Source: Vibrio sp. SCSIO 43137 (GTDB lineage Bacteria; Pseudomonadota; Gammaproteobacteria; Enterobacterales; Vibrionaceae). Taken from it: a stretch of 64,000 nucleotides of DNA. How positions within the stretch are numbered: the first letter of the stretch is position 1; each line of letters begins with the position of its first letter. The stretch spans positions 3,309,464 to 3,373,463 of the forward strand of contig NZ_CP116383.1 of NCBI RefSeq assembly GCF_028201475.1, in the 5' to 3' direction. The notes beneath the pieces are model-generated. The model had not been told where the DNA came from, searched no databases, and saw nothing but the letters and a program-made list of their open reading frames with translations. The translations under genes and the position numbers were made by a program. Below, one piece after another: positions 25,621-34,433 of the stretch.

Positions 25621-26997
25621 ATGAAAATCATCATTCTCGGTGCAGGTCAGGTCGGCGGCACACTGGCAGAAAACTTAGTTGGCGAAAATAACGATATCAC
25701 CATCATAGACAAAAATGGCGATCGTCTTCGTGAGCTGCAGGATAAGTATGATTTACGTGTTATTAACGGTTTTGCCAGTCATCCGGAAACCCTGCGCGAA
25801 GCAGGCGCTCAGGATGCCGATATGCTGGTGGCAGTAACGAACTCTGATGAAACCAATATGGCCGCCTGTCAGGTTGCCTTTACCATCTTTAACACTCCAA
25901 ACCGGATTGCACGGATACGTTCACCGGAATACCTGCGCGAAAAAGACGCTCTGTTCCAGTCAGGCGCAGTTCCTGTCGATCACCTTATTGCCCCCGAAGA
26001 GCTGGTAACCAGCTATATTCAGCGTCTGATTCAGTACCCCGGTGCACTTCAGGTGGTCAGCTTCGCAGAGAAGAAAGTCAGCCTGGTTGCCGTTAAAGCC
26101 TACTATGGCGGTCCATTAGTAGGTAATGCGCTCTCTACCCTGCGTGACCATATGCCTCATATTGACACCAGGGTTGCAGCTATTTTCCGTCAGGGCAGGC
26201 CTATCCGTCCACAGGGAACCACTATTATTGAAGCGGACGATGAAGTCTTCTTCGTTGCCGCCAGTAACAATATTCGTTCTGTAATGAGTGAGCTTCAGCG
26301 GTTAGAGAAGCCTTACCGGCGCATTATGATTGTCGGCGGAGGTAACATTGGTGCTTCACTGGCTAAGCGTCTCGATCAAGATCATAGTGTAAAGCTGATT
26401 GAACGAAGCCTGACCCGGGCAGAAAAACTGTCCGAAGAGCTGGAAAACACCATTGTATTCTGTGGTGATGCCGCCGATCAGGAACTGCTGTCTGAAGAGA
26501 ATATCGATCAGGTCGATGTATTTATTGCCCTGACCAACGAAGATGAAACCAATATTATGTCCGCCATGCTGGCAAAAAGGCTTGGTGCGAAAAAGGTGAT
26601 GGTACTTATCCAGCGTGGTGCTTATGTTGACCTGGTTCAGGGCGGCGCCATTGATGTTGCTATTTCTCCTCAACAGGCCACTATTTCTGCCCTTCTGACC
26701 CATGTAAGACGTGCGGATATTGTCAATGTATCATCACTGCGTCGCGGTGCTGCGGAAGCCATTGAAGCCATAGCCCATGGTGATGAAACTACCTCTAAAG
26801 TTGTCGGACGTTCAATCGGTGAGCTAAGACTGCCACCGGGTACAACCATTGGTGCCATTGTCCGGGGTGACGAAGTACTTATCGCCCATGACAAGACAGT
26901 TATCGAGCAGGACGACCATGTTGTTATGTTCCTGGTAGACAAGAAATATGTACCGGATGTTGAAGCGCTGTTCCAGCCAAGTCCGTTCTTCTTATAA
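25621..26997 (+). CDS. trkA: Trk potassium uptake regulatory protein TrkA
   Basis: A cytoplasmic NAD-binding gating subunit of the Trk K+ channel. 458 residues with two RCK repeats, each starting with a Rossmann loop ([11 protein letters not shown] at residue 7, and [11 protein letters not shown] about 239), each followed by a TrkA_C domain. The ATG at 25621 matches the E. coli N-terminus. trkH follows after 16 bp. Confidence 0.97.
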   Translation: MKIIILGAGQVGGTLAENLVGENNDITIIDKNGDRLRELQDKYDLRVINGFASHPETLREAGAQDADMLVAVTNSDETNMAACQVAFTIFNTPNRIARIRSPEYLREKDALFQSGAVPVDHLIAPEELVTSYIQRLIQYPGALQVVSFAEKKVSLVAVKAYYGGPLVGNALSTLRDHMPHIDTRVAAIFRQGRPIRPQGTTIIEADDEVFFVAASNNIRSVMSELQRLEKPYRRIMIVGGGNIGASLAKRLDQDHSVKLIERSLTRAEKLSEELENTIVFCGDAADQELLSEENIDQVDVFIALTNEDETNIMSAMLAKRLGAKKVMVLIQRGAYVDLVQGGAIDVAISPQQATISALLTHVRRADIVNVSSLRRGAAEAIEAIAHGDETTSKVVGRSIGELRLPPGTTIGAIVRGDEVLIAHDKTVIEQDDHVVMFLVDKKYVPDVEALFQPSPFFL

Positions 26998-27013
26998 CAC
27001 TTGACCTTAAGTT

Positions 27014-28459
27014 ATGGTAAACCTGCGGCCTATTCTGTTCGTTATTGGATTGGTGCTATCAAAATTAGCCCTTTTTATGTACGTACCGACCTTAGTCTCC
27101 TTTTTGTCAGGGACTGACGGTTTCTTAGAATTTGGTAAATCTGTTCTTATCACCCATGCAATCTCCTTTGTATGCGTTACTCTGGGCAGAAAGAAACCTT
27201 TCCGGCTCGGGGTGAGGGATATGTTCCTGATCACCTCGCTGGTCTGGACCATATCCAGTGCCTTTGCTGCCCTGCCATTTGTGTTTATTAACCACATTAG
27301 TTTCACCGATGCTTATTTTGAAACCATGTCCGGTATTACTACCACAGGCTCAACGGTATTAAGCGGACTGGACGATATGGCACCCAGCATTCTGCTCTGG
27401 CGCTCTATCCTGCAGTGGCTGGGAGGCATTGGGTTTATCGTTATGGCAGTAGCTATTCTTCCTATGCTGAACGTAGGTGGCATGCGGCTGTTCCAGACAG
27501 AGTCTTCTGACTGGTCTGATAAAAGCAGCCCGAGAGCCAAAACCGTAGCAAAAAATATTGTGGTGGTTTATATCTCCCTCACACTAGCCTGTTTTATCGG
27601 CTACCTGATCACAGGGATGGGGCCTTTTGATGCCATTAACCACGCCTTTACTACCCTGTCGACGGGAGGTTACTCAACATCCGACAGCTCCATGAACCTT
27701 TTCTCTGATGGTGCTCACTGGGTTGGAACCGTATTTATGTTTTTAGGCGGGCTGCCATTTTTGCTGTTCGTCAGTGCCATTAAAAGACGCTCTCTTGTTG
27801 CCATCTACAGTGATGCCCAAGTGAAGGGGTTCTCACTGCTGTTTATTGTTTCAAGTCTTGTGGTTGCTATCTGGCTTCAGGTTCACAATGATTACAGCTT
27901 CCCTGATGCTATCCGTGTTTCAATGTTTAATATTGTCTCGGTAGTAACCACCACAGGATATGGCTTAGAAGACTTTACTGCATGGGGAGCACTTCCCACA
28001 GTGCTGTTTGCCTTCCTGATGCTGGCAGGTGCCTGTTCTGGCTCAACCTCCGGCGGGATTAAAATTTTCCGCTTTCAGATAGCCATGACGCTGCTTAATA
28101 AACAGATGATGAGGCTGGTTCACCCTTCCGGTGTCTTTGTTCAGAGATATAACAAACGGCCGGTAAACGACGATATTGTCCGCTCAGTAGTAGCCTTTGC
28201 TATCACCTTCTTTGCCACAATTATCCTGATAGCAGCATGTCTGGCATCACTGGGGCTCGATCCAATAACCAGTATTTCAGGTTCAGTGACCGCCGTTGCC
28301 AATGTAGGTCCGGGCATGGGCTCAGTAATAGGCCCAACCGGTAACTTCTCTCCGCTACCGGATCTGGCAAAATGGATACTCAGTTTTGGTATGTTGATGG
28401 GAAGACTGGAAATTCTGACCATCTTGGTACTTTTCTTCCCGGCATTCTGGAAAAGCTGA
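27014..28459 (+). CDS. trkH: Trk potassium transporter membrane subunit TrkH
   Basis: The K+ channel-like membrane subunit partnered with TrkA. 481 residues with about ten hydrophobic segments arranged as four M1-P-M2 units. Selectivity-loop glycines are visible in SGITTTGSTV, TLSTGGYST, VVTTTGYGL and VANVGPGMGS. Vibrio TrkH is a structural model for the family. No terminator was seen in the 44 bp before convergent trhA. Confidence 0.96.
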   Translation: MVNLRPILFVIGLVLSKLALFMYVPTLVSFLSGTDGFLEFGKSVLITHAISFVCVTLGRKKPFRLGVRDMFLITSLVWTISSAFAALPFVFINHISFTDAYFETMSGITTTGSTVLSGLDDMAPSILLWRSILQWLGGIGFIVMAVAILPMLNVGGMRLFQTESSDWSDKSSPRAKTVAKNIVVVYISLTLACFIGYLITGMGPFDAINHAFTTLSTGGYSTSDSSMNLFSDGAHWVGTVFMFLGGLPFLLFVSAIKRRSLVAIYSDAQVKGFSLLFIVSSLVVAIWLQVHNDYSFPDAIRVSMFNIVSVVTTTGYGLEDFTAWGALPTVLFAFLMLAGACSGSTSGGIKIFRFQIAMTLLNKQMMRLVHPSGVFVQRYNKRPVNDDIVRSVVAFAITFFATIILIAACLASLGLDPITSISGSVTAVANVGPGMGSVIGPTGNFSPLPDLAKWILSFGMLMGRLEILTILVLFFPAFWKS

Positions 28460-28503
28460 CAATCAGACTCTTTGCTTCAAAGCCTTTTAACTCAAGTGAG
28501 CAG

Positions 28504-29157
28504 CTAAACCGGCTCTACATAGAAATAGATAGCAAAGAAATGACATAAACAACCCGCCAGCACAAAGCAGTGCCATATGGCGTGGTTAAAAGGAATTTTT
28601 TTGGCAATATAAAACAACACCCCGGCAGAATAGATTGCCCCGCCTGCTGCCAGAAGAATAATACCCCCGATATTGAGTACCAAAGCAAGTTGATAAATCA
28701 CTATCAGAGACAGCCATCCCATAGTTAAATAAGCAACCAAAGACAGCTTTTTAAACCGGTAAACGAACAACACTTTAAAGATGATACCGACGATGGCAAT
28801 CAACCATATAGCAACCATCAGCCCAATAGCTAACGGTGTTCTCAGGCTGACTAACAGAAAGGGAGTATAGCTTCCGGCGATCAGCAGAAAAATCGCACAA
28901 TGATCAAAGGTTTTCAGAGCCCGCTTCGCCTTTTGGAAAGGAATAGCGTGATAAAGGGTTGAAGCAAGAAAGAGAATAATAATACTGCTGCCGTAAATGC
29001 TCATGCTGACGATGGTTAGTGGATCAGCATTAAGCTCAATTGCCTTCATTAATAAAAAAATCAGGCCAACGCCACCCAAAACGACACCAATACCATGAGT
29101 AACCGAATTGGCAACTTCCTCTTTGAGACTATATGGATCCGTTTTTGCTCTGGTCAT
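28504..29157 (-). CDS. trhA: Haemolysin III / PAQR family membrane protein (TrhA)
   Basis: A 217-residue membrane protein with seven hydrophobic segments. Family hallmarks are [13 protein letters not shown] near the N-terminus, the STLYHA motif, and a late HAIWHCFV motif; these carry the zinc-binding His residues of PAQR proteins. TrhA in E. coli is linked to membrane energy homeostasis; the older haemolysin name is historical. Confidence 0.9.
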   Translation of the reverse strand: MTRAKTDPYSLKEEVANSVTHGIGVVLGGVGLIFLLMKAIELNADPLTIVSMSIYGSSIIILFLASTLYHAIPFQKAKRALKTFDHCAIFLLIAGSYTPFLLVSLRTPLAIGLMVAIWLIAIVGIIFKVLFVYRFKKLSLVAYLTMGWLSLIVIYQLALVLNIGGIILLAAGGAIYSAGVLFYIAKKIPFNHAIWHCFVLAGCLCHFFAIYFYVEPV

Positions 29158-29247
29158 ACCCTAACCCTCACTGCTAAGAGTTAGAATATGATATATTCAG
29201 CTTACACATGTAAGCTTAAATTGATAATCTTTTAAAACGAAGCTAAA

Positions 29248-30042
29248 TTAAGTTGTCGATTGCAGATACTCAAGCACCTGTTTACCAGCCTCTTTGCCAG
29301 ATAAACTCATCGGAAGCTGTAGATGCCTTTTTAACTCACCGGTTCCCAGCAAGCTAGACAGCATACCCTTTAGGCCACTCTGTTTCCGGTCAATTTCAAA
29401 CCAGAGTTCAAGTTTGTCCGGATGACGATAGAGAACAATCTCCAGCTCACGCCACACTCCATGGAATGGTCCGGTGGTAGGAACAAACTCAAACTCCTGA
29501 ACAAAAGGCATGGCAAATCCTTTCGCTGACTCACACTCCACCTGTCGGATACGAAGCCCCTGCTCCTCTAACTCAGAAAATATACCGTCCAACAAAGCAT
29601 CGGGTCGGACCGTCAGCATATCCTTATCTTTCGGATCCCTTGCCATAGAAATATCCAGACCTGTCTCCAGCCAGACTTTTGTATCACCGATGGAAACCGG
29701 CGTATTTAAAGGGATCTCCAGTTCTACATCAAAATCACGCTGCTGGCCCGGTTCAATAGTAAAGGCGTAAGGGAGTTTCCATTCCGCCAGTTTATAATCT
29801 TTAGCAACCCTGCGGGTACGCTCTCCGCCATCTTCAGAATTGCTTTCAACTGTCTCTTCAGCGAAGTAACGGCAATATATCTTTAACTCAATATTGTCTA
29901 TCTCCTGCGCGGTTGCACCACCATAGACCTCTACTGATACACTGGCTTTATCTCCCGGAATCAGGTATTCCTGCTGCAATACAGAATCCACTCTTGCTGA
30001 GCCAATACCAAAACTGGCTAAGGTTTTTTTTAGAAAAGACAT
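29248..30042 (-). CDS. Spo0M-like (sporulation-control) family protein
   Basis: A 264-residue protein of the Spo0M family, which has an arrestin-like beta-sandwich fold. It starts MSFLKKTLASFGIGSARVDS, then the typical region with EYLIPGDKASVSVEVYGG. In Bacillus Spo0M influences sporulation; this organism does not sporulate, so the role is unknown. It has no signal peptide or membrane segment. Its promoter side holds the inverted repeat at 30074-30105. Confidence 0.82.
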   Translation of the reverse strand: MSFLKKTLASFGIGSARVDSVLQQEYLIPGDKASVSVEVYGGATAQEIDNIELKIYCRYFAEETVESNSEDGGERTRRVAKDYKLAEWKLPYAFTIEPGQQRDFDVELEIPLNTPVSIGDTKVWLETGLDISMARDPKDKDMLTVRPDALLDGIFSELEEQGLRIRQVECESAKGFAMPFVQEFEFVPTTGPFHGVWRELEIVLYRHPDKLELWFEIDRKQSGLKGMLSSLLGTGELKRHLQLPMSLSGKEAGKQVLEYLQSTT

Positions 30043-30404
30043 GTAAAGCTACTCCTTAATAACAACGTGTTGCCGGTAAAAAGATAAACTCTCCCTGTTT
30101 TACCGAATCTAATCATAATATTAGCAAAGCCGGATTCTACAACCGGATGTTTTTTCGGGATTTAATTCAAAATTATTGCTTCTGTCTGGGTTTGTTTGCA
30201 GTAATTTATTTGTCCCACCAATCAGAAAAACTCATTATTCAAATCTCTCTGTATAAGTCATAAAAACAAGAGCAACCGTACAGCTAAAACGCTGATTAAA
30301 ATCGTCTAAAAAAACATCATTTTTTTACTGATCATCTAATAGCTTAATGCTATGCTTTAGGTCGATATGCAATTGCATATCTTTACACCTGGTTATTTAT
30401 AGGA
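30043..30404. other. Divergent gap between the Spo0M-like gene and the small gene
   Basis: 362 bp without a gene. It contains an 8-bp inverted repeat (CGGTAAAA/TTTTACCG at 30074-30105), A/T-rich stretches, a plausible -10 (TATGCT, 30351-30356) and a perfect 18-bp palindrome at 30364-30381. The last two presumably control the small gene on the plus strand. Confidence 0.6.
30364..30381. promoter_or_regulatory. Perfect 18-bp palindrome, candidate operator
   Basis: GATATGCAATTGCATATC reads the same on both strands. It starts 8 bp after a possible -10 (TATGCT) and lies about 25-30 bp before the small gene, so a bound dimer would overlap the transcription start. I do not recognise the regulator. 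Confidence 0.55.
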
Positions 30405-30659
30405 ATGGCAGTGGGCCAAGTAGAGATTCATCTCATAAATAGTCAGGCCATTAATTTGGCAAAGGATATGCCTGACTGTCAGGTAACATTTATGCGACCA
30501 GCATCTGTCAGGTTTTCGCGCACCAACCGAAGCGCGTCATATCACCGTAGTGGATCAACTTCGGCACCTACTGCAAGTAAACCAGCGCCAGCAACGACCT
30601 TGGTAAAACGAGTAGCTATGGCTAAAAACGCTGAACAAAAAGTGACACAAGCGGCATAA
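30405..30659 (+). CDS. Small protein of unknown function
   Basis: I do not recognise this gene. It encodes 84 residues from the ATG at 30405, or 82 from a GTG at 30411. The GTG is better placed (6 bases) after the AGGA at 30401-30404, which directly abuts the ATG. The protein is basic with a Ser/Ala/Pro/Thr-rich middle (about 45-66), and has no membrane segment, signal peptide or cysteine cluster. It is a real transcription unit by context: a palindromic promoter region in front and a strong terminator directly behind. The low-complexity centre suggests a partly disordered protein. Confidence 0.65.
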   Translation: MAVGQVEIHLINSQAINLAKDMPDCQVTFMRPASVRFSRTNRSASYHRSGSTSAPTASKPAPATTLVKRVAMAKNAEQKVTQAA

Positions 30660-30660
30660 C

Positions 30661-30692
30661 AAAAAGCGCAGTTTAAACACTGCGCTTTTTTC
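30661..30692 (+). terminator. Terminator after the small gene
   Basis: A strong 11-bp stem, AAAAGCGCAGT/ACTGCGCTTTT, with a short loop and a T run. It begins two bases after the stop codon. Confidence 0.9.
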
Positions 30693-30741
30693 TTACCCTG
30701 CGATTTGCTAACGTATCGTTATAACAATTACGGAGTAAGTA

Positions 30742-31008
30742 ATGAAGTGTCATAGAGTCAACGAGGTTATTGAACTGCTTCACCCGGAGTGGCAGAAAGA
30801 ACCCGATCTTAATTTAATTGAGTTTATTCAGAAACTCAGTGAAGAAGCCGGCTACAAAGGTAAGTTAGCTGATCTTACCGACGATATCCTGATCTACCAT
30901 TTAAAAATGCGCAACTCAGAGAAAGATGAAATGATTCCCGGCTTAGCCAAAGATCAGGAAGACGACTTTAAAACCGCCATTCTGAAAGCCAGAGGCATTA
31001 TTAAGTAA
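30742..31008 (+). CDS. yihD: YihD family protein (DUF1040)
   Basis: An 88-residue conserved gammaproteobacterial protein of unknown function. It starts [18 protein letters not shown] and carries [16 protein letters not shown], both very close to E. coli YihD. In E. coli it also lies upstream of srkA-dsbA; here ccoG is inserted between them. It stands alone with its own terminator. Confidence 0.9.
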   Translation: MKCHRVNEVIELLHPEWQKEPDLNLIEFIQKLSEEAGYKGKLADLTDDILIYHLKMRNSEKDEMIPGLAKDQEDDFKTAILKARGIIK

Positions 31009-31037
31009 TACAACCATCAATAAGATGATTTACTGGT

Positions 31038-31066
31038 AAAAACGACACTTGATGTGTCGTTTTTTT
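31038..31066 (+). terminator. Terminator of yihD
   Basis: AAAACGACAC, a 5-base loop, GTGTCGTTTT and a T run, 29 bp after the yihD stop. Confidence 0.88.
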
Positions 31067-31102
31067 GTTCTTACTTCACAGTTATATGTTAAAAATAGAC
31101 CG

Positions 31103-31137
31103 CTGTTAAGAAACAAAGATGTTAACAGGGATATAAT
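31103..31137 (+). promoter_or_regulatory. Candidate ccoG promoter with inverted repeat
   Basis: A TATAAT at 31132-31137 is preceded by an inverted repeat CTGTTAA/TTAACAG (31103-31109 and 31122-31128) over the -35 zone. No good -35 hexamer is seen, suggesting activator dependence. The start codon is about 127 bp further on. Confidence 0.45.
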
Positions 31138-31264
31138 CCGCTTCAATAATGCTCAATAAAAGCACTTCCACGCCAACATGAAAGCTGCAGAGTATTAATT
31201 ATAACAATGAAAGCAATGTCAAAAAGATGCTACAAAGCATCACATCAGCCCACAAGGAACTAAC

Positions 31265-32683
31265 ATGAGTCAGGATAAGATAGAGATAAAAGATGTGACT
31301 CCCAAAACCTTTAACCCCAAAACTCATAAAGGAAATCAAGACAGATTTAATCCCAACAACCGAATTTACGTCAGGGAAAGCAAAGGCACATTTCAAAAAC
31401 TGAGACGCTACGGCTCCTGGTTTTTATTACTGCTGTTTGGTTTAACCCCATGGATCCCTTATGGTGACCGACAAGCCATTTTGCTGGATATAGGTAATCA
31501 GCAGTTCAACTTTTTTGGTACCACACTCTATCCACAGGATCTAACCCTGCTGGCACTGCTGTTTATGATTGCCGCCTTCGGCCTGTTCTTTATCACCACT
31601 TTTCTCGGCCGGGTCTGGTGTGGCTATCTTTGCCCTCAAACCGTCTGGACATTTATGTATATATGGTTTGAAGAGAAGCTGGAAGGATCGGCGAATAAAC
31701 GGCGTAAACAAGACAGCAAAAAACTGACATCACACCTGATTGCCAGAAAAAGTCTCAAACACCTTGCCTGGTTTGCTATCGCTTTAATTACCGGTTTTAC
31801 TTTTGTCGGCTACTTTGTACCTATTAAGTCCCTGGTTATCGATTTCTTTACCTTTAACAGCTCCTTCTGGTCTGGATTCTGGGTTCTGTTTTTTGCTATC
31901 TGTACTTATGCCAATGCCGGCTGGATGCGTTCGATCGTCTGTCTTCATATGTGCCCATATGCCAGATTCCAGTCAGCTATGTTTGATAAAGATACCTATA
32001 TCGTGGGCTATAACCCGGTCAGAGGTGAGTCACGAGGCCCAAGATCGAGAAAAGCCGATCCTAAAAAACTAGGTCTGGGTGACTGTATCGACTGTGACCT
32101 CTGTGTTCAGGTTTGCCCGACAGGAATCGATATCCGCGACGGGCTTCAGTATGAATGTATCAACTGTGGCGCTTGTATTGATGCCTGTAATCAGACCATG
32201 GACAGAATGGGCTATGAAAAGAACCTGATTAGCTACACCACCGAACACAGGTTGTCAGGCAATAGCACTAAAGTTATGCGTCCGAAACTGATCGGATACG
32301 GCTCGGTGATGATTCTGATGATAGCACTGTTCTTTGTTCAGATAGCCAGGGTAGAACCTGTAGGCATGAGCGTGTTACGGGACAGAAACCAGCTATTTAA
32401 AGTAAACAGCAGCGGTCAGGTGGAAAACACCTACACCCTGAAAGTGATAAATAAAACTCAGCAACCTCAGCAATATAAACTCAGTGTCGATGGCTTAAGT
32501 GATGCCACCTGGTATGGCAAACAGACCATTCAAGTCGAGCCGGGTGAAGTACTTAACCTGCCTATCAGTCTGGGGGTTAAATCCGATAAACTTAGCTCCC
32601 CCGTTGCGACGATTCAGTTTATACTCACAGACAGCAACCAGTTTACTGTTGAAGTAGAGAGCCGGTTTATTAATAAACTTTAG
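31265..32683 (+). CDS. ccoG: Cytochrome c oxidase accessory protein CcoG (FixG/RdxA family)
   Basis: A 472-residue polyferredoxin membrane protein. CcoG reduces copper for assembly of cbb3 oxidase. It has four to five membrane segments in the first half, a CxxxCP motif (CGYLCPQTVW), then two 4Fe-4S ferredoxin motifs (CIDCDLCVQVCPTG and CINCGACIDACNQ). A last membrane segment near residue 345 leads to a C-terminal Ig-like periplasmic domain. It is unlinked to the ccoNOPQ genes in this window. Confidence 0.92.
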   Translation: MSQDKIEIKDVTPKTFNPKTHKGNQDRFNPNNRIYVRESKGTFQKLRRYGSWFLLLLFGLTPWIPYGDRQAILLDIGNQQFNFFGTTLYPQDLTLLALLFMIAAFGLFFITTFLGRVWCGYLCPQTVWTFMYIWFEEKLEGSANKRRKQDSKKLTSHLIARKSLKHLAWFAIALITGFTFVGYFVPIKSLVIDFFTFNSSFWSGFWVLFFAICTYANAGWMRSIVCLHMCPYARFQSAMFDKDTYIVGYNPVRGESRGPRSRKADPKKLGLGDCIDCDLCVQVCPTGIDIRDGLQYECINCGACIDACNQTMDRMGYEKNLISYTTEHRLSGNSTKVMRPKLIGYGSVMILMIALFFVQIARVEPVGMSVLRDRNQLFKVNSSGQVENTYTLKVINKTQQPQQYKLSVDGLSDATWYGKQTIQVEPGEVLNLPISLGVKSDKLSSPVATIQFILTDSNQFTVEVESRFINKL

Positions 32684-32699
32684 GCTTTCTGGTTATCAT

Positions 32700-32730
32700 A
32701 AAAAAGGGCTCGGTAACGAGTCCTTTTTAT
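32700..32730 (+). terminator. Terminator of ccoG
   Basis: AAAAAGGGCTCG, a 4-base loop, CGAGTCCTTTTT with one G-U pair, 17 bp after the stop codon. Confidence 0.85.
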
Positions 32731-32747
32731 TTGCGGACAGCACAGAA

Positions 32748-33734
32748 ATGAACAACAAGGCTTTTAATTTTGATGCCCTTACCCCCGACTTTATGTGGTA
32801 TGCCATTGCCAGTATCGGCATCAGGGCTGAATCGGGGCTTCTGGCACTAAACAGTTATGAAAACAGGGTTTATCAGTTTGTCGACGAAGAAAAGCAGCGC
32901 TATGTAGTGAAATTTTATCGCCCTATGCGCTGGAGCAAAGAACAGATACAGGAAGAGCATGATTTTACTCTGGAGTTAATTGAGCATGAGGTTCCAGTTG
33001 CACCACCAGTAAAAATTAATGGTCATACCCTGCATGAGTATCAGGGATACCTGTTTGCCCTGTTTGAAAGTGTTGGCGGCCGCCAGTTTGAAGTTGATAA
33101 CTATGACCAGCTAGAGTGGGTTGGCCGCTTTATGGGGCGCATCCACAGTATCGGCAGCAAACAGACTTTTCAGCACCGGCCAGAAATCTGCCTGAACGAC
33201 TACCTTTACCAGCCGAAAAAACGGTTGGAGAACTCCAGCTTTATTCCTGCCCATCTGGAAAACAGCTTCTTCAGCGATCTAAACCTTCTGATTAACTCAC
33301 TAGAGCAGCAGTGGGATAACCAGTTCACCAGCATTCGTCTGCATGGAGATTGTCATCCGGGAAATATTCTCTGGAGAGACGGCCCTATGTTTGTGGATCT
33401 CGACGATGCCAGAAATGGTCCGGCTATTCAGGACCTCTGGATGCTGTTAAACGGAGAGAGAGCTGACAAACTGGCTCAGCTGGATATTATTCTGGAAGGT
33501 TATCAGGAGTTTTTTGACTTTGACCAGTCAGAATTGAAACTAATAGAGCCATTACGGGGTCTACGTATGGTGCACTATATGGCATGGCTGGCGAAAAGAT
33601 GGGATGATCCCGCCTTTCCTGCTGCCTTTCCCTGGTTTGCTGACCCTAAATATTGGGAAAATCAGGTACTGGCCATCAAAGAGCAAATTGCAGCACTGCA
33701 GGAGCCACCGCTGTCACTAATGCCACAATGGTAG
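32748..33734 (+). CDS. srkA: Stress response kinase A (YihE/RdoA)
   Basis: A Ser/Thr kinase of the APH-like fold that counteracts MazEF-type stress death in E. coli. 328 residues. The catalytic loop is HGDCHPGNILW (about 201-211) and the metal site is FVDLDDARNGP. It lies 58 bp before dsbA, the same pairing as in E. coli, where the two are co-transcribed under Cpx control; I did not find a convincing CpxR box here. Confidence 0.93.
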   Translation: MNNKAFNFDALTPDFMWYAIASIGIRAESGLLALNSYENRVYQFVDEEKQRYVVKFYRPMRWSKEQIQEEHDFTLELIEHEVPVAPPVKINGHTLHEYQGYLFALFESVGGRQFEVDNYDQLEWVGRFMGRIHSIGSKQTFQHRPEICLNDYLYQPKKRLENSSFIPAHLENSFFSDLNLLINSLEQQWDNQFTSIRLHGDCHPGNILWRDGPMFVDLDDARNGPAIQDLWMLLNGERADKLAQLDIILEGYQEFFDFDQSELKLIEPLRGLRMVHYMAWLAKRWDDPAFPAAFPWFADPKYWENQVLAIKEQIAALQEPPLSLMPQW

Positions 33735-33792
33735 CCAGATATAGGTTAAACTGATAAATATAAATAGAATCTAGACGGAGAAAGAGATCACA

Positions 33793-34392
33793 ATGAAAAA
33801 GCTATTTTTGTTAATGACCACCTTTATGTTCAGCGTGGTGGTACAGGCAGCCCAGTTTAAGGAAGGAGACCACTATCAGGTTCTCGACGTAGAGAGATCG
33901 TCCTCTCCTGTTGTTACTGAGTTTTTCTCTTTTTACTGCCCACACTGCTATAAGTTTGAGCCTATTATGGAGCAACTGAAGAAGAAAATTCCTGATAATG
34001 CCAAACTACAAAAGGCTCATGTCTCCTTTATGGGCGGCAATATGGGTGTTCCGGTAGCAAAAGCTTACGCCACTATGGTTGTGCTAAAAGCCGAAGATAA
34101 GATGGTTCCTTATTTCTTTAAGCAGATTCAGGATTTCCGTAAGCCTCCTGCCACAGAACAAGATCTACGCCAGATGTTTATCGATAACGGCATTGACGGC
34201 AAAAAGTTCGACGCTGCCTACAAAGGGTTTGCCGTTGATTCCATGCAGAGACGTTTTGAGAAACAGTTTAAAGACACTGGTCTGAGAGGTGTTCCGGGAC
34301 TGGTGGTAAACAACAAGTATCTGGTTAAAACAGATAATCTGAAAAACTACAATGAGTATTTCGATCTGGTTAATTTCTTATTGAAAAAATAA
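33793..34392 (+). CDS. dsbA: Thiol:disulfide interchange protein DsbA
   Basis: The periplasmic oxidant that makes disulfide bonds in exported proteins; in Vibrio it is needed for pilus and toxin folding. 199 residues with a signal peptide of about 19 residues (cleavage after VVVQA). The active site FYCPHCYKF is near residues 48-56 and the cis-Pro loop GVPGLVV near 176. The thioredoxin fold is interrupted by the usual helical domain. Confidence 0.97.
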   Translation: MKKLFLLMTTFMFSVVVQAAQFKEGDHYQVLDVERSSSPVVTEFFSFYCPHCYKFEPIMEQLKKKIPDNAKLQKAHVSFMGGNMGVPVAKAYATMVVLKAEDKMVPYFFKQIQDFRKPPATEQDLRQMFIDNGIDGKKFDAAYKGFAVDSMQRRFEKQFKDTGLRGVPGLVVNNKYLVKTDNLKNYNEYFDLVNFLLKK

Positions 34393-34402
34393 CCTATTCC
34401 CA

Positions 34403-34433
34403 GAAAAAATGGAGCGTTAAAGCTCCATTTTTT
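34403..34433. terminator. Bidirectional terminator between dsbA and the acyltransferase gene
   Basis: AAAATGGAGC, a 6-base loop, GCTCCATTTT, with A and T runs on both sides. Its right edge touches the stop codon of the minus-strand acyltransferase gene. Confidence 0.88.
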
